From: Knoellia sinensis KCTC 19936
GTDB taxonomy: Bacteria; Actinomycetota; Actinomycetes; Actinomycetales; Dermatophilaceae
Direction: 5' to 3'
Length of the DNA stretch: 64,000 bases
NCBI RefSeq assembly: GCF_000768705.1
Contig: NZ_AVPJ01000001.1
Location: 62,001 to 126,000, forward strand
Made by a program: the position numbers and the translations under genes
Shown here: in pieces, positions 31,054 through 40,277 of the stretch
How the letters are laid out: every line of letters starts with the position of its first letter
Position numbering within the stretch: position 1 is the stretch's first letter
The notes under the pieces: model-generated
What the model saw: the letters and a program-made list of their open reading frames with translations, nothing else
Database searches by the model: none
Told to the model about the DNA's origin: nothing

Positions 31054-32999
31054 GACGTCAACCGATCGCGGAGACGGGCGCGGCTCATCTCGAGCTCGAT
31101 GAGTCGGCGGGAACGTTCACGGATGGCCTCCGGGTCGGGGTCGGGTGAGTTCTGCAGGCGGCGAATCGCCGCCGTCTCGTCAGCGATCTGGCGGCTCAAC
31201 CCGGCGTCGTGGACGCCGATGACGAGCGAGTCGAGGTAGCGCTGCGGCGGCAGTCCGGTGGTCGGGTCGACCTTGGTCGGGAGCGGTGCAACGGACAGTT
31301 CGGCGAGGAGACCACGCACGGCGAGCGGACCGGCCTCGGCCACGGCCGCGGCCCACCCTGCGGTGGACAGTTCCGCGGCGCGGGGCGCCACCGAGCGCAC
31401 CCCGTCGAAGATCGCGGCGTGTGCCGGCGCGGTGAATGCCACCGGCGGCAGCGCGTCGATCGTGGCCGTCGAGAACCGGGTGGGGTACTGCAACAACGCC
31501 TGCAACAGCTGCCTCTCGGTGTTGACCACGGGGTCGCGCAGGTTGGGCACCGGCATGGCCGCGGCACCCTCTTGGACGCTCGGCTCCGGGACGTCGTCGG
31601 TCGAGGCCGGGGTCCGGTCACCGGGCCGCGCCGGCGCGCCCGCAGCGGCCTCTCGGGCGCTGATCCGACCAGCACGCTGAGCCTCATTCAGAACCTGCTC
31701 GACCTCGACGCCGAGCATGCCGGCGACGGTGCGCATGTATTCGGGGCGCAGTGACGAGTCCCGGATCGAGTTGATGATCGGTGCGACCGCGCGCATGGCC
31801 TGGACGCGCCCCTCGGCGGTCTCGAGGTCGAAGCGTTTGATCGTCGTGCGCACCGCGAACTCGAACATCGGGACCGCGTCCTCGACCAGCGCCTTGACCG
31901 CCTCGTCGCCGCGCGCGAGCCGCAGGTCGCACGGATCCATTCCGTCCGGCGCGACGGCCACGAACGACTGCGAGGCCCACCGCTGGTCCTCGCCGAAGGC
32001 CTTCATCGCCGCCTTCTGTCCAGCCGCATCACCGTCGAAGGTGAAGATGACGCGCGCCGGCGCACCGTCGGTCTCGTCGCGCATGATGCGCCGAAGGATC
32101 TTGATGTGGTCGACACCGAACGCCGTGCCGCAGGTGGCCACTGCCCCGGTGACGCCTGACAACTGAGCAGCCATGACGTCGGTGTAGCCCTCGACGACGA
32201 CCGCCTGCCGCTCCCCCGCGATCGCCTTCTTGGCGAGATCCAGCCCGTAGAGAACCTGCGACTTCTTGTAGATCGGGGTCTCTGACGTGTTGAGGTACTT
32301 CGCCGCGATCCGATCGTCGTCGAGGATCCGCCGCGCGCCGAACCCGACGGTGTCGCCAGTGACGTCGCGAATCGGCCAGACGAGTCGCCCGCGGAACCGG
32401 TCGTAGAGTCCACGGCTCCCCCGCCCAGACAGACCCGCCGTGACCATCTCGTCCTCGGTGAAACCCTTCTCCCGCAGGTGGCGGGTCAGGTCCTCGCCGC
32501 CCCTGGGAGCAAAACCGATCCCGAACTGCTCGGCAATCGCCCGGTTGAAGCCGCGGTCCCGCAAATAGTCGCGTCCCGGACGGGCGTCACCACGGTCCAC
32601 GAGAACGGTGGCATAGAACTCCTCGGCGACCCGATGGGCTTCGATGAGCCGCGAGCGCCGACCCAGTCCGCCCTCGGAGCGCGGCCCGCCGCCCTCTTCG
32701 TAGCGGAGCTCCATGCCGATCTTGGCGGCGAGCCGCTCGACGGACTCGGAGAAGGTGAGGTGCTCGACCTTCTGGACGAACGAGATGACGTCGCCGCCCT
32801 CGCCGCAACCGAAGCAGTGGTAGGCACCCACCGCCGGGCGCACCGTGAACGACGGTGTCTTCTCGTCGTGGAACGGGCACAGCCCCTTGAGCGACCCGAC
32901 ACCGGCGGGACGCAGCGTCACGTGGTCGCGTACAACGTCCTCGATCGAGGAGCGCTCCTTGACGGTCTGGATGTCATCAGCATTGATCCGACCCGCCAC
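31050..32999 (-). CDS. dnaG: DNA primase
   Basis: 649-residue replicative primase. The CHC2 zinc finger has Cys41, His44, Cys62 and Cys65 (CPFHDEKTPSF...CFGCG); the Toprim core follows with VVEGYTDVMAAQ and FTFDGDAAGQKA; the C-terminal helicase-interacting region is helical. GTG start with AGGAG 6-7 nt upstream. A GTATGCCGTCC copy lies in the divergent space at 33045, oriented so that CATACT could act as a -10 for dnaG. Confidence 0.97.
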   Translation of the reverse strand: MAGRINADDIQTVKERSSIEDVVRDHVTLRPAGVGSLKGLCPFHDEKTPSFTVRPAVGAYHCFGCGEGGDVISFVQKVEHLTFSESVERLAAKIGMELRYEEGGGPRSEGGLGRRSRLIEAHRVAEEFYATVLVDRGDARPGRDYLRDRGFNRAIAEQFGIGFAPRGGEDLTRHLREKGFTEDEMVTAGLSGRGSRGLYDRFRGRLVWPIRDVTGDTVGFGARRILDDDRIAAKYLNTSETPIYKKSQVLYGLDLAKKAIAGERQAVVVEGYTDVMAAQLSGVTGAVATCGTAFGVDHIKILRRIMRDETDGAPARVIFTFDGDAAGQKAAMKAFGEDQRWASQSFVAVAPDGMDPCDLRLARGDEAVKALVEDAVPMFEFAVRTTIKRFDLETAEGRVQAMRAVAPIINSIRDSSLRPEYMRTVAGMLGVEVEQVLNEAQRAGRISAREAAAGAPARPGDRTPASTDDVPEPSVQEGAAAMPVPNLRDPVVNTERQLLQALLQYPTRFSTATIDALPPVAFTAPAHAAIFDGVRSVAPRAAELSTAGWAAAVAEAGPLAVRGLLAELSVAPLPTKVDPTTGLPPQRYLDSLVIGVHDAGLSRQIADETAAIRRLQNSPDPDPEAIRERSRRLIELEMSRARLRDRLTS

Positions 33000-33180
33000 G
33001 TGCGCTCCTCTCGTCCTGGTTCGGTCCCGTGTCGTAAGAGTTCAGTATGCCGTCCGGTCGCCGTGGCGGTCGCTGCCCGTCCCCAGCCCACTCCCGTCCG
33101 GTGTCGAAAACGCCCCTCGCCGTTCGGCACACAGGGTGTCAGGCCACCACTGGCCGCCAAGAACCGGAAGGATCAGCACC

Positions 33181-33720
33181 ATGCGCACTCTCATCGTCTC
33201 CGAATTCATCAGCCTCGACGGCGTCATGGAATCACCAGACTGGACGTTCGAGGTCGTCGAGATGGACGAAGCGGCCTACGAGATCAAGGGCCGCGAGCAG
33301 GAGGAGGCGGGGTGCCTCCTCCTCGGCCGGCAGAGTTATGACGAGTTCGCCCCCGTCTGGCCCACGATGGACGAGTTCGCCGAGTACAACGCCATGCCCA
33401 AGTACGTCGTGTCGTCGACCCTCGAGGACCCGGAGTGGAACAACACGTCCGTCCTCCGCAGTCTCGACGAGGTGGCCGCACTCAAGGAGTCGGACGAGCC
33501 CGGCACGATCCTCGTCCACGCCAGCGCGACCCTCGCCCAGGGCCTTGCTGCAGCCGGCCTCGTCGACCGCTACCACCTGCTCGTCTACCCGGTCGTCCTC
33601 GGGAGCGGCAAGCGCCTCTTCCCCACCGACAACGAGGGCGCCCGGCAGAAGCTCAGGCTCACCGAGCACGCGACTTACGGCAACGGGGTTCAGCTCAACG
33701 TGCTCGACGTCGTGCGCTGA
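33181..33720 (+). CDS. Dihydrofolate reductase-family protein (RibD C-terminal-like)
   Basis: 179-residue protein of the YyaP/RibD_C DHFR-like group: LIVSEFISLDGVMESP, LLLGRQSYDEFAPVWP, NAMPKYVVSSTL, ILVHASATLAQGL and VYPVVLGSGKRLFP. Members bind NADPH and reduce unknown substrates. They are not the main folate enzyme. GAAGGA precedes the ATG by 9-10 nt. The open frame upstream (to 32845) overlaps dnaG and is not coding. Confidence 0.88.
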   Translation: MRTLIVSEFISLDGVMESPDWTFEVVEMDEAAYEIKGREQEEAGCLLLGRQSYDEFAPVWPTMDEFAEYNAMPKYVVSSTLEDPEWNNTSVLRSLDEVAALKESDEPGTILVHASATLAQGLAAAGLVDRYHLLVYPVVLGSGKRLFPTDNEGARQKLRLTEHATYGNGVQLNVLDVVR

Positions 33721-33741
33721 GCCGGGCTCGTCCCCGTCGGG

Positions 33742-34968
33742 TCAGCACCATTGCCGATGGAGCTCGTGGGCGCGCACGTCCGTGAGCGAGGCGACCTGGT
33801 CGACGGCAACGCGCAATGCCGCCGCATCGTCGTCGGCCGCATCGTGGTCGGCCTTGAGCTCGGCGTCGAGCCGGGTCGGGTCCTGACGGTAGGCCCCGAC
33901 GAGGTCGGCGACCACCTGACGCTCGCCCGCCATGAGCTCCACCCGTTCGGCCGCGTTCATGACGAAGTGCGCTGCCGTGGCCTTGAGCACGGCGCACTCG
34001 GCCCTGGTGTCGTCCGGAACGACGAGATCGGCCTGGTGACGGACGAGGTTGCCGGCGCCGTGCCGCTCGCGCGTCGCTGACTCGACGGCTTGGACGAATC
34101 GGCCGATGAGTCGTGACGTCATGTCCTTGAGATGGGCGAGGTCGCTGCGCGTGCCTTGGTATGCCGTCGGCACGGTGCCCGTGCCCACGATCCGTTCCAG
34201 CGCGGCACCGAGGGCGTCGCGACTCAGGTCCGGCGCGTAGCTCACCGTCGCGACGTCGAGCACGGCGTCCACGTCGGAGTGGTCACGCAGCAGTCGCGGG
34301 TCCAGCCGACCCGACGCGATGGCGTCCTCCACGTCGTGAACCGAATAGGCAACGTCGTCGGACCAGTCCATCACCTCGGCCTCGAAGGCGCGCCGCTGCT
34401 TCGGAGCCCCCGCACGGAACCACTCGAAGACGGGGAGGTCGTCGGCATACACTCCGAACTTGGGTGTGGGCGAGGGAGAATCCCCCCGCGCCCACGGGTA
34501 CTTGGTCGTGGCGTCCAGCGTGGCCCGGGTGAGGTTCAGCCCAGCCGGCCTCCCGTCGGAGTGGAAGCGCTTGGGCTCGAGGCGGGTGAGGATGCGCAGG
34601 GTCTGCGCGTTGCCCTCGAAGCCACCGATCCCGGCCGCGATCTCGTTGAGTGCGGTCTCACCGTTGTGACCGAAGGGCGGGTGCCCAAGGTCGTGTGCGA
34701 GGCATGCCGTGTCGACGACGTCGGCGTCGCAGCCGAGCGCGGCTCCGAACTCGCGCCCGATCTGGGCCACCTCGAGGCTGTGGGTGAGCCGGTTGCGGAT
34801 GAAGTCGTCGCTGCCCGGCTGGAGCACTTGCGTCTTGGCCGAGAGTCGCCGCAGGGACGCCGAATGCACCAGCCTGGCTCGGTCCCGGGCGAAGTCGTCG
34901 CGGTCGGCCCGTTTGTGCGCCGGGTCCTCGGCAACCCAGCGGTCGCGGTCACGCGCGGTGTAGCTCAC
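33742..34968 (-). CDS. dgt: dGTP triphosphohydrolase
   Basis: 408-residue HD-domain phosphohydrolase releasing triphosphate from dGTP or related dNTPs. Metal ligands are in RLTHSLEV and CLAHDLGHPPFGHNGE, with the downstream Asp in WSDDVAYSVHDVEDA. In many actinomycetes dgt and dnaG are neighbours, as here with one gene between. GTG start; a TAGTGT box ends 7 nt before it, so a leaderless message is likely. Confidence 0.93.
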   Translation of the reverse strand: MSYTARDRDRWVAEDPAHKRADRDDFARDRARLVHSASLRRLSAKTQVLQPGSDDFIRNRLTHSLEVAQIGREFGAALGCDADVVDTACLAHDLGHPPFGHNGETALNEIAAGIGGFEGNAQTLRILTRLEPKRFHSDGRPAGLNLTRATLDATTKYPWARGDSPSPTPKFGVYADDLPVFEWFRAGAPKQRRAFEAEVMDWSDDVAYSVHDVEDAIASGRLDPRLLRDHSDVDAVLDVATVSYAPDLSRDALGAALERIVGTGTVPTAYQGTRSDLAHLKDMTSRLIGRFVQAVESATRERHGAGNLVRHQADLVVPDDTRAECAVLKATAAHFVMNAAERVELMAGERQVVADLVGAYRQDPTRLDAELKADHDAADDDAAALRVAVDQVASLTDVRAHELHRQWC

Positions 34969-34975
34969 GTGCTCG

Positions 34976-34981
34976 ACACTA
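34976..34981 (-). promoter_or_regulatory. Candidate -10 box TAGTGT of dgt, leaderless
   Basis: Minus-strand TAGTGT ends 7 nt before the dgt GTG. Confidence 0.45.
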
Positions 34982-35036
34982 GGGGGTCGAGCCGTTGGCC
35001 TTAAGGTGACACCACCACAGGACTCGACGGACAGGG

Positions 35037-35723
35037 GTGGCGGTGCGCGGACGAACGCTGCGGCTCGCGGGGATCGCGATGACGCTCACGCTCGCACTGA
35101 GCGCGTGCACCGGGGACAACGCCGATGACTCCGGCACGTCTGGGGACGCTTCCCCCAAGAGGACTCAGCCGTCCGACATCACGGGTCCGATCAAGGCTGC
35201 GGCCCAGTCCGCTGGCTCGGTCGTGGTGAACCGCACCGAGGTCAGCGGCTCCGATGATGGCGGTGAGCCAACGCATGAGGAGATCGAGACGTCGTTCGCC
35301 GAACCTGTGTCGGCCCGGGTCCTCCACGTCGGCGACGAGATCTGGACTCTCGACGTCGTTGACGGAGTGGGCTACCTCAAGGACCAGAGCGAGCGGAAGT
35401 CCAACAACCGCTGGGAGAAGCTCGACGCGGCCGCGACGGCTGATCGACTCGAGCACGGCACCCTTGCAGGCCTTCTCGGGGTCCTGGACGGGGCCACGGC
35501 CCTGCCGGAGACGGCTACGGCGAGCGTCCGTGGGGTCGACGCCACCTGCCACACTTTCCCTTTGAGCGGCGGTGCGGACGCCACGGCGCGAGTCTGCGTC
35601 GACAACCAGCAACGGCCCGTCGAGCTGGTCGAGACGAACGGCGACCAGACCAACACGTCTGTTTTCACGAACTGGGGCGTCGCGATCGACGCCATCGCCC
35701 CACCCGCCCACCTCGTCGACTAG
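35037..35723 (+). CDS. Putative lipoprotein, unknown function
   Basis: 228 residues. The signal peptide ends in lipobox LSAC with Cys24, followed by a Ser/Asp/Thr linker. The mature part is mostly beta strand, with VLHVGDEIWTLDVVDGVGYL and a C-terminal NTSVFTNWGVAI; two Cys in the mature domain could form a disulfide. It loosely recalls LppX/LprG-like lipid-binding lipoproteins, but I see no decisive motif. GTG 35037 or 35043 may start. Its TAG stop shares the palindrome CTAG with the converging gene's stop. Confidence 0.75.
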   Translation: MAVRGRTLRLAGIAMTLTLALSACTGDNADDSGTSGDASPKRTQPSDITGPIKAAAQSAGSVVVNRTEVSGSDDGGEPTHEEIETSFAEPVSARVLHVGDEIWTLDVVDGVGYLKDQSERKSNNRWEKLDAAATADRLEHGTLAGLLGVLDGATALPETATASVRGVDATCHTFPLSGGADATARVCVDNQQRPVELVETNGDQTNTSVFTNWGVAIDAIAPPAHLVD

Positions 35724-36376
35724 CTGGAGGCGGCCGCGGCAGCAGCGGCCCGAGCCACCCACTTGGGCTCGTCGCCGTAGCGCTGTGGCGGGATGAGCCG
35801 CCCCTGGGCGCAGTCGTCGATGAGCTGAGCGAGGCGCTTCTCGCGCGTGTCCTCACGCTTGGCGGTGACGACCCAGTTCTCTGCCATCTTGCGGTAGGAG
35901 GGTGTCGCCACCTGCCAGAACGCGGCGGCCGCGGGGTCTGCAAGCAACCGCGTCCGCTGCTCGTCACTCAGTGCCTGACCCGCCTCGTAGGCGTAGATCC
36001 CGCTGCGTTCGGGCTTGCGCTTCTCGAAGGCGGCGATCCCGGCGGGACGCATCCGCCCCTCTGCCGAGAGCCGCTCGACGTGGGCGATGTTGATGGCGCT
36101 CCAGATACTCGATGACTTGCGCGGCGTCCAGCGCTGGCGTCGCGCATCCTCGTCGATGCGCTGCGACACGCTGTCGATCCACCCGAAGCAGAGCGCCACA
36201 GGCACTGCCTGCTCCCACGTGAGGCCGGGGTCATCGACGTGCTTCTTGAACAACCCCATCCACAACTCGGTCGCTGTCTCGTGGTTCGCCTCGAGCCACA
36301 TCTCGAATTCGGCCTCGTCGCGGAAGAAGAGCGCTGGCCGCTCGACGGAACCACCCGGCATACCGATCTGCACCAT
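35720..36376 (-). CDS. YdeI/OmpD-associated family protein
   Basis: 218 residues with family blocks LWMGLFKKHVDDPGLTWEQAVPVALCFGWIDSVSQRID and TPRKSSSIWSAINIAHVERL. Such proteins occur widely with an unclear role; B. subtilis YdeI has been linked to peptide resistance, which cannot be transferred. The C-terminus ends in an Ala-rich run. Its stop overlaps that of the lipoprotein gene at CTAG. Confidence 0.85.
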   Translation of the reverse strand: MVQIGMPGGSVERPALFFRDEAEFEMWLEANHETATELWMGLFKKHVDDPGLTWEQAVPVALCFGWIDSVSQRIDEDARRQRWTPRKSSSIWSAINIAHVERLSAEGRMRPAGIAAFEKRKPERSGIYAYEAGQALSDEQRTRLLADPAAAAFWQVATPSYRKMAENWVVTAKREDTREKRLAQLIDDCAQGRLIPPQRYGDEPKWVARAAAAAAASS

Positions 36377-36388
36377 GTCAGGAGTCTG

Positions 36389-37600
36389 TCAGCCGCCTGA
36401 GACAGAGAGCTCCGCGTGTGCGATCTGCTCGCGCTGCGCATCGTCGAGCTTTCGCGACTTCAACCAGTTCTCGGGCAGGGCCACCACGCGCGGCGAGCCC
36501 GCGCGTCCCCGCTGCCCCTCGGCCGGGTCACCGGGCCACGGCGCGTCGAGGTCCATCGTGCCGATGAGGTCGTCGAGCGCCTGGAGGCTGTCGACGAGGG
36601 CGAGCTGGTTGCGCACCTGCGAGCCGGCCGGGAACCCCTTGAGGTACCACGCGATGTGCTTGCGAATGTCGCGGCAGCCGCGCAATTCGTCCCCGTCGTA
36701 GAACTCGACGAGGTAGGTCGCGTGGCGACGCAGCGTCTCGGTGACCTCGCGCAGGCTCGGTTGCACCCGGGCAGTCGTGCCGGCAAAGGCTGCAGCCAGG
36801 TCTGTGAAGAGCCACGGCCGACCCAGGCACCCACGACCCACCACGACCCCGTCGCATCCGGTCTCGGCGACCATGCGGAGGGCGTCCTCGGCGGACCAGA
36901 TGTCACCGTTGCCGAGGACGGGGACCGTCGTGACAGCCTCCTTGAGACGCGCGATGGCCGACCAGTCGGCCTGACCTGAGTAGGCCTGCGCAGCCGTCCT
37001 GCCATGCAGCGCCACCGCGGCCGCTCCCTCTCCCTCGGCGATGCGTCCGGCATCGAGGTAGGTGATGTGGTCGGCGTCGATGCCGATCCGCATCTTCACG
37101 GTCACGGGCACGTTGTAGGGACTGGCCTCGCGCACGACGTTGCTGATGATCCCGCGGAACAGCTCGGTCTTCCAGGGCAGAGCCGCTCCCCCGCCCTTGC
37201 GGGTCACCTTGGGGACGGGACAACCGAAGTTGAGGTCGATGTGGTCGGCCCGGTCCTCGGTGACGAGCATCCGCGCGGCGGCCCCTGCGGTCGCGGGGTC
37301 GACGGAGTACAGCTGCACCGACCGCGGGTGCTCCTCCGGGCCGTGGCTGATGAGGCGCAGGGTCTCGGGGCTGCGCTCGACCAGCGCGCGACTCGTGACC
37401 ATCTCGTTGACGTAGAGGCTCGTGGCGCCGCTCGCTCCACCCAGATCCGACCCCGCAGAACCGGATTCGCGGCACAGCCTGCGGAAGGCGCGGTTCGTGA
37501 TCCCGGCCATGGGGGCAAGGACGACGGGTGACTCGATGGTGTGGCGCCCGATCTGCAGCGGGGGCAGAACGGGCTGGCTGGCTTCGAGAGTGGCACTCAT
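36389..37600 (-). CDS. dusB: tRNA-dihydrouridine synthase
   Basis: 403-residue FMN-dependent enzyme that reduces uridines in the tRNA D-loop. Starts with the TIM-barrel FMN block VVLAPMAGITNRAFRRLC; catalytic Cys in LNFGCPVPKVTRKGGG; phosphate loop GNGDIWS and VVVGRGCLGRPWLF; a helical tRNA-binding domain closes the chain (HIAWYLKGFP). Closest to bacterial DusB by layout. It is divergent from the sulfurtransferase gene with only 29 bp between starts. Confidence 0.94.
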   Translation of the reverse strand: MSATLEASQPVLPPLQIGRHTIESPVVLAPMAGITNRAFRRLCRESGSAGSDLGGASGATSLYVNEMVTSRALVERSPETLRLISHGPEEHPRSVQLYSVDPATAGAAARMLVTEDRADHIDLNFGCPVPKVTRKGGGAALPWKTELFRGIISNVVREASPYNVPVTVKMRIGIDADHITYLDAGRIAEGEGAAAVALHGRTAAQAYSGQADWSAIARLKEAVTTVPVLGNGDIWSAEDALRMVAETGCDGVVVGRGCLGRPWLFTDLAAAFAGTTARVQPSLREVTETLRRHATYLVEFYDGDELRGCRDIRKHIAWYLKGFPAGSQVRNQLALVDSLQALDDLIGTMDLDAPWPGDPAEGQRGRAGSPRVVALPENWLKSRKLDDAQREQIAHAELSVSGG

Positions 37601-37629
37601 GACCGCACGATTGTCCCACTGGTTGACTG

Positions 37630-38472
37630 ATGTGCATGTCCACGCTCATCACGCCGGCCGAACTCGTGGCCGCAGCCGAGGCCGGAACCGTCCGCGTGCT
37701 CGACGTCCAGTACTCCCTCGCAGGAGACGGACCTGCCCTGTATGCCGTGGCGCACCTTCCCGGCGCACCTCACCTGGATCTGGACGCGGTTCTGGCCGGA
37801 CCGCCCGGTGAGGGTGGTCGACACCCGCTGCCGTGTCCCGAGGTGCTCGAGGCCGGGTTGCGGGCCGTCGGTGTGCGGGCTGGCGAGACCGTCGTGGTCT
37901 ACGACCAGCAGACCTCGCTTGCGGCCGCGCGGGCGTGGTGGGTTCTCCGCTGGGCAGGGCTCAAAGACATCCGAGTGCTGGACGGCGGTCTGGCTGCGTG
38001 GCAGGCCGCCGGCTTGCCCGTCACGACGGAGGTCCCGTCACCCGATCCGGGGGACGTGAACGTGACCCCCGGGTCGGTGCCCGTGCTGGAAGCCGACGGC
38101 GCTGCACGGGTGGCGAGTGACGGCATACTTCTCGATTCGCGTGTGGGTGAACGCTTCCGGGGCGAGACCGAGCCGATCGACGCCGTCGCCGGGCACATCC
38201 CTGGCGCACGCAACGCGCCCATGGCGGATCAGCTGCAGGCAGACGGCCGCTTCCGACCGGCGGCAGAGTTGCGCGACTTCTTCGCCGGTCTCGGTGCCGA
38301 TGGAAGCACGGAGGTCGGAACAACGTGCGGGTCGGGCGTCACGGCGGCGCACACCGCCTTGGCGTTGCACTTGGCGGGCGTCGACGCGGTCCCCTACATC
38401 GGCTCGTGGAGTCACTGGATCACCGACCCCGCGCGGCCGGTCGAGACCGGCTCAGGGCGCGATCGCGACTGA
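37630..38472 (+). CDS. Two-domain sulfurtransferase (rhodanese)
   Basis: 280 residues, tandem rhodanese domains as in thiosulfate or 3-mercaptopyruvate sulfurtransferases. The N-terminal domain has VVVYDQQTSLAAARAWW without a catalytic Cys. The C-terminal domain has GHIPGARN and the active loop CGSGVTA. Starts at ATG 37630 or 37636. The 3' end overlaps the converging sigma-like gene by 21 bp. Confidence 0.9.
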   Translation: MCMSTLITPAELVAAAEAGTVRVLDVQYSLAGDGPALYAVAHLPGAPHLDLDAVLAGPPGEGGRHPLPCPEVLEAGLRAVGVRAGETVVVYDQQTSLAAARAWWVLRWAGLKDIRVLDGGLAAWQAAGLPVTTEVPSPDPGDVNVTPGSVPVLEADGAARVASDGILLDSRVGERFRGETEPIDAVAGHIPGARNAPMADQLQADGRFRPAAELRDFFAGLGADGSTEVGTTCGSGVTAAHTALALHLAGVDAVPYIGSWSHWITDPARPVETGSGRDRD

Positions 38473-40140
38473 AGCCGCAGCACTCCCGGGCACCGGGTCA
38501 TCCTGAAGGCTGGGAAGCGTCGCCACCCTGTGGATCACACCGGTCACGGTGTCCCAGACGAGCAGGGCCGTGCCGTGCCAGCGGACCAGCACATGGTCGC
38601 GATAGACCCAACCCAGGACGTCGCAGCACCCCACCGCGAGACCCTCGCTGTTGGGCGCGAGGAGCAGGCGGGCCGTGGAGGGGCGCTCGGGATCGACGGT
38701 GAACACCCCTTGGAACAAGCGCTCCGGGTAGCGGCGATTCGCCTTCAGCGCCGTCGACTGCCCGAGGAAGCCACCCGTCGCGACGCGCGAGGAAGGACTG
38801 GTGAACGTCGTGCCCCACACCTTGGCGAGGACGTCCAGCCCTGGGAGCGTCCCGGTGTTCGCACCATCAGGTCCGAAGGACAGGATCCGCATGGACTCGC
38901 TTCCCCGCACCTGCACCTCGTGAGGCCCTGGATGGGCGCCTTGCGCCAGCCGGTTCACCGCACCCGTCTCGGGTGAGACCCGCCACACTTGGGTCCGTGA
39001 CCACACGATGATCGACGATCCGACCCATCCGCCGCCCTCGAGATAACGGTCCTTGACCGGCATGGTCCGGACGACCCCGCTGAACGCATCAAGCACGTGA
39101 ACCTTTCCCGGTTGGATGAACATGACCCGCCGCCGGTCATCCGCGATGGCCGTGACCTCCAGGGGGTCCGAGGTGCGGCCGGCCTCGTCGAGGTTCGGGA
39201 CCAGCTGAAGGGTGTCCACGGCGACGAACGGGTCGCTGAGTGTGGGGCGCACGAGCACTGGATGCAGCGTTCCGGCCGTGTGCCGCAGAAGCACGGCACG
39301 CACAGGGGCACTGCTGTTCCCCAGCTCGCCGATGGTCGTGATTCGTGTGTCCGGGCCGAAGCCCAACACCTCGGGAAGTGCGAGCTGGCTTCGAGCCAGG
39401 TCGTCGATCCGCGGCAACGCCGCCACCTGCTCCGGATGGGGGCCCACCTGGGCCAACGCCCCGTCCAGGGTGAACTCGCGAGAGTCCCATCCCGGCAGCA
39501 AGGACTGCATGCTCGAAGGCGCGGGCAGTGGGAGGGACACCCGATCCGTGCTCTCCGTGTCGATCAGGGTCAGTGCCGCAATCGCGAGCGCCGCACTCGC
39601 CGCCACAGCCACTGTGGTGCGTCGCCCACGCGTACGACGGTGCGCTGCCCGGCGAATGGCTCGGTCGACGAAGTCCTTCTCGTCCACCTCAGCCGCGGTA
39701 TCCTGCAGGGCGTCCGGACTGACCGGCTTCTCATGGTGCCGCACTGTCGGGATGGACACCCCGAGGATCTCGGCAGTCTCGGCCTCGGTGCGTTCTTCGT
39801 AGCGTCGCAGGATGGCGACGGCACGGTCCTTGTGGCCGAGCGCCTGCAGTTCGGCCAGGACGCGACTTGCGTCGCCGCTCGCCTGACGGGGTTCACTGGC
39901 ACGTGGACCGGTGAGGCGTGCTCCGGGCCGATAAAGGGACCGCCGAACCTCGATGTCGGGCTTCTCGTCCCGGATCCGGTCCCAGTGCAGCGCGAGGTCG
40001 GCGAACGCTCTCTCGACGGCGTCGTCCCCGCGCCTCTCGTCACCGCACAGCAGGTAGGCCGCGCGCCTCAGATCATGCTGGCGCGCACGGACGAAGTCGG
40101 CGAACTCGTCGACGTCGGCTGCGTCAGACCTCCAGGCCAC
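38452..40140 (-). CDS. Sigma-factor-like, transmembrane, beta-propeller-like fusion
   Basis: 562 residues in one frame. Residues about 12-65 resemble ECF/SigE-family sigma region 2 (FADFVRARQHDLRRAAYLL, GDDAVERAFADLALHWDRI). About 90-140 resemble region 4 (DRAVAILRRYEERTEAETAEILGV). A basic stretch and one membrane helix (about 175-193) follow, then a ~360-residue extracytoplasmic region of repeating beta elements with Trp/Gly blades. The usual linker between sigma regions is short. The chosen GTG has GGAAGAG upstream; the frame runs 29 codons further. It may be a membrane-tethered sigma or a degenerate one used as a sensor; both are inference. Confidence 0.75.
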   Translation of the reverse strand: MAWRSDAADVDEFADFVRARQHDLRRAAYLLCGDERRGDDAVERAFADLALHWDRIRDEKPDIEVRRSLYRPGARLTGPRASEPRQASGDASRVLAELQALGHKDRAVAILRRYEERTEAETAEILGVSIPTVRHHEKPVSPDALQDTAAEVDEKDFVDRAIRRAAHRRTRGRRTTVAVAASAALAIAALTLIDTESTDRVSLPLPAPSSMQSLLPGWDSREFTLDGALAQVGPHPEQVAALPRIDDLARSQLALPEVLGFGPDTRITTIGELGNSSAPVRAVLLRHTAGTLHPVLVRPTLSDPFVAVDTLQLVPNLDEAGRTSDPLEVTAIADDRRRVMFIQPGKVHVLDAFSGVVRTMPVKDRYLEGGGWVGSSIIVWSRTQVWRVSPETGAVNRLAQGAHPGPHEVQVRGSESMRILSFGPDGANTGTLPGLDVLAKVWGTTFTSPSSRVATGGFLGQSTALKANRRYPERLFQGVFTVDPERPSTARLLLAPNSEGLAVGCCDVLGWVYRDHVLVRWHGTALLVWDTVTGVIHRVATLPSLQDDPVPGSAAASVAIAP

Positions 40141-40212
40141 AGGTCCACTCTTCCAACGTGAAGGTGAGATCGGAAGAGAAGCGAGCAGAACGGCATACGA
40201 AGGAGACACAGC

Positions 40213-40244
40213 GAAACCCCCCGACAACTGTCGAGGGGTTTCGT
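40213..40244 (-). terminator. cspA terminator hairpin
   Basis: Arms around CGAAACCCC (40213-40227) and its near complement (40230-40244), with one G-U type mismatch, lie 34 nt after the cspA stop on the minus strand. Confidence 0.65.
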
Positions 40245-40277
40245 GATGAGAGTCGAACTCTCAGAAGGGAGTGAGGA

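Noticed and set aside
40250-40264. GAGAGTCGAACTCTC, resembling a tRNA T-arm
   Set aside because: Only a 5-bp stem and loop; no acceptor, D or anticodon arms nearby, so not a tRNA remnant I can support.
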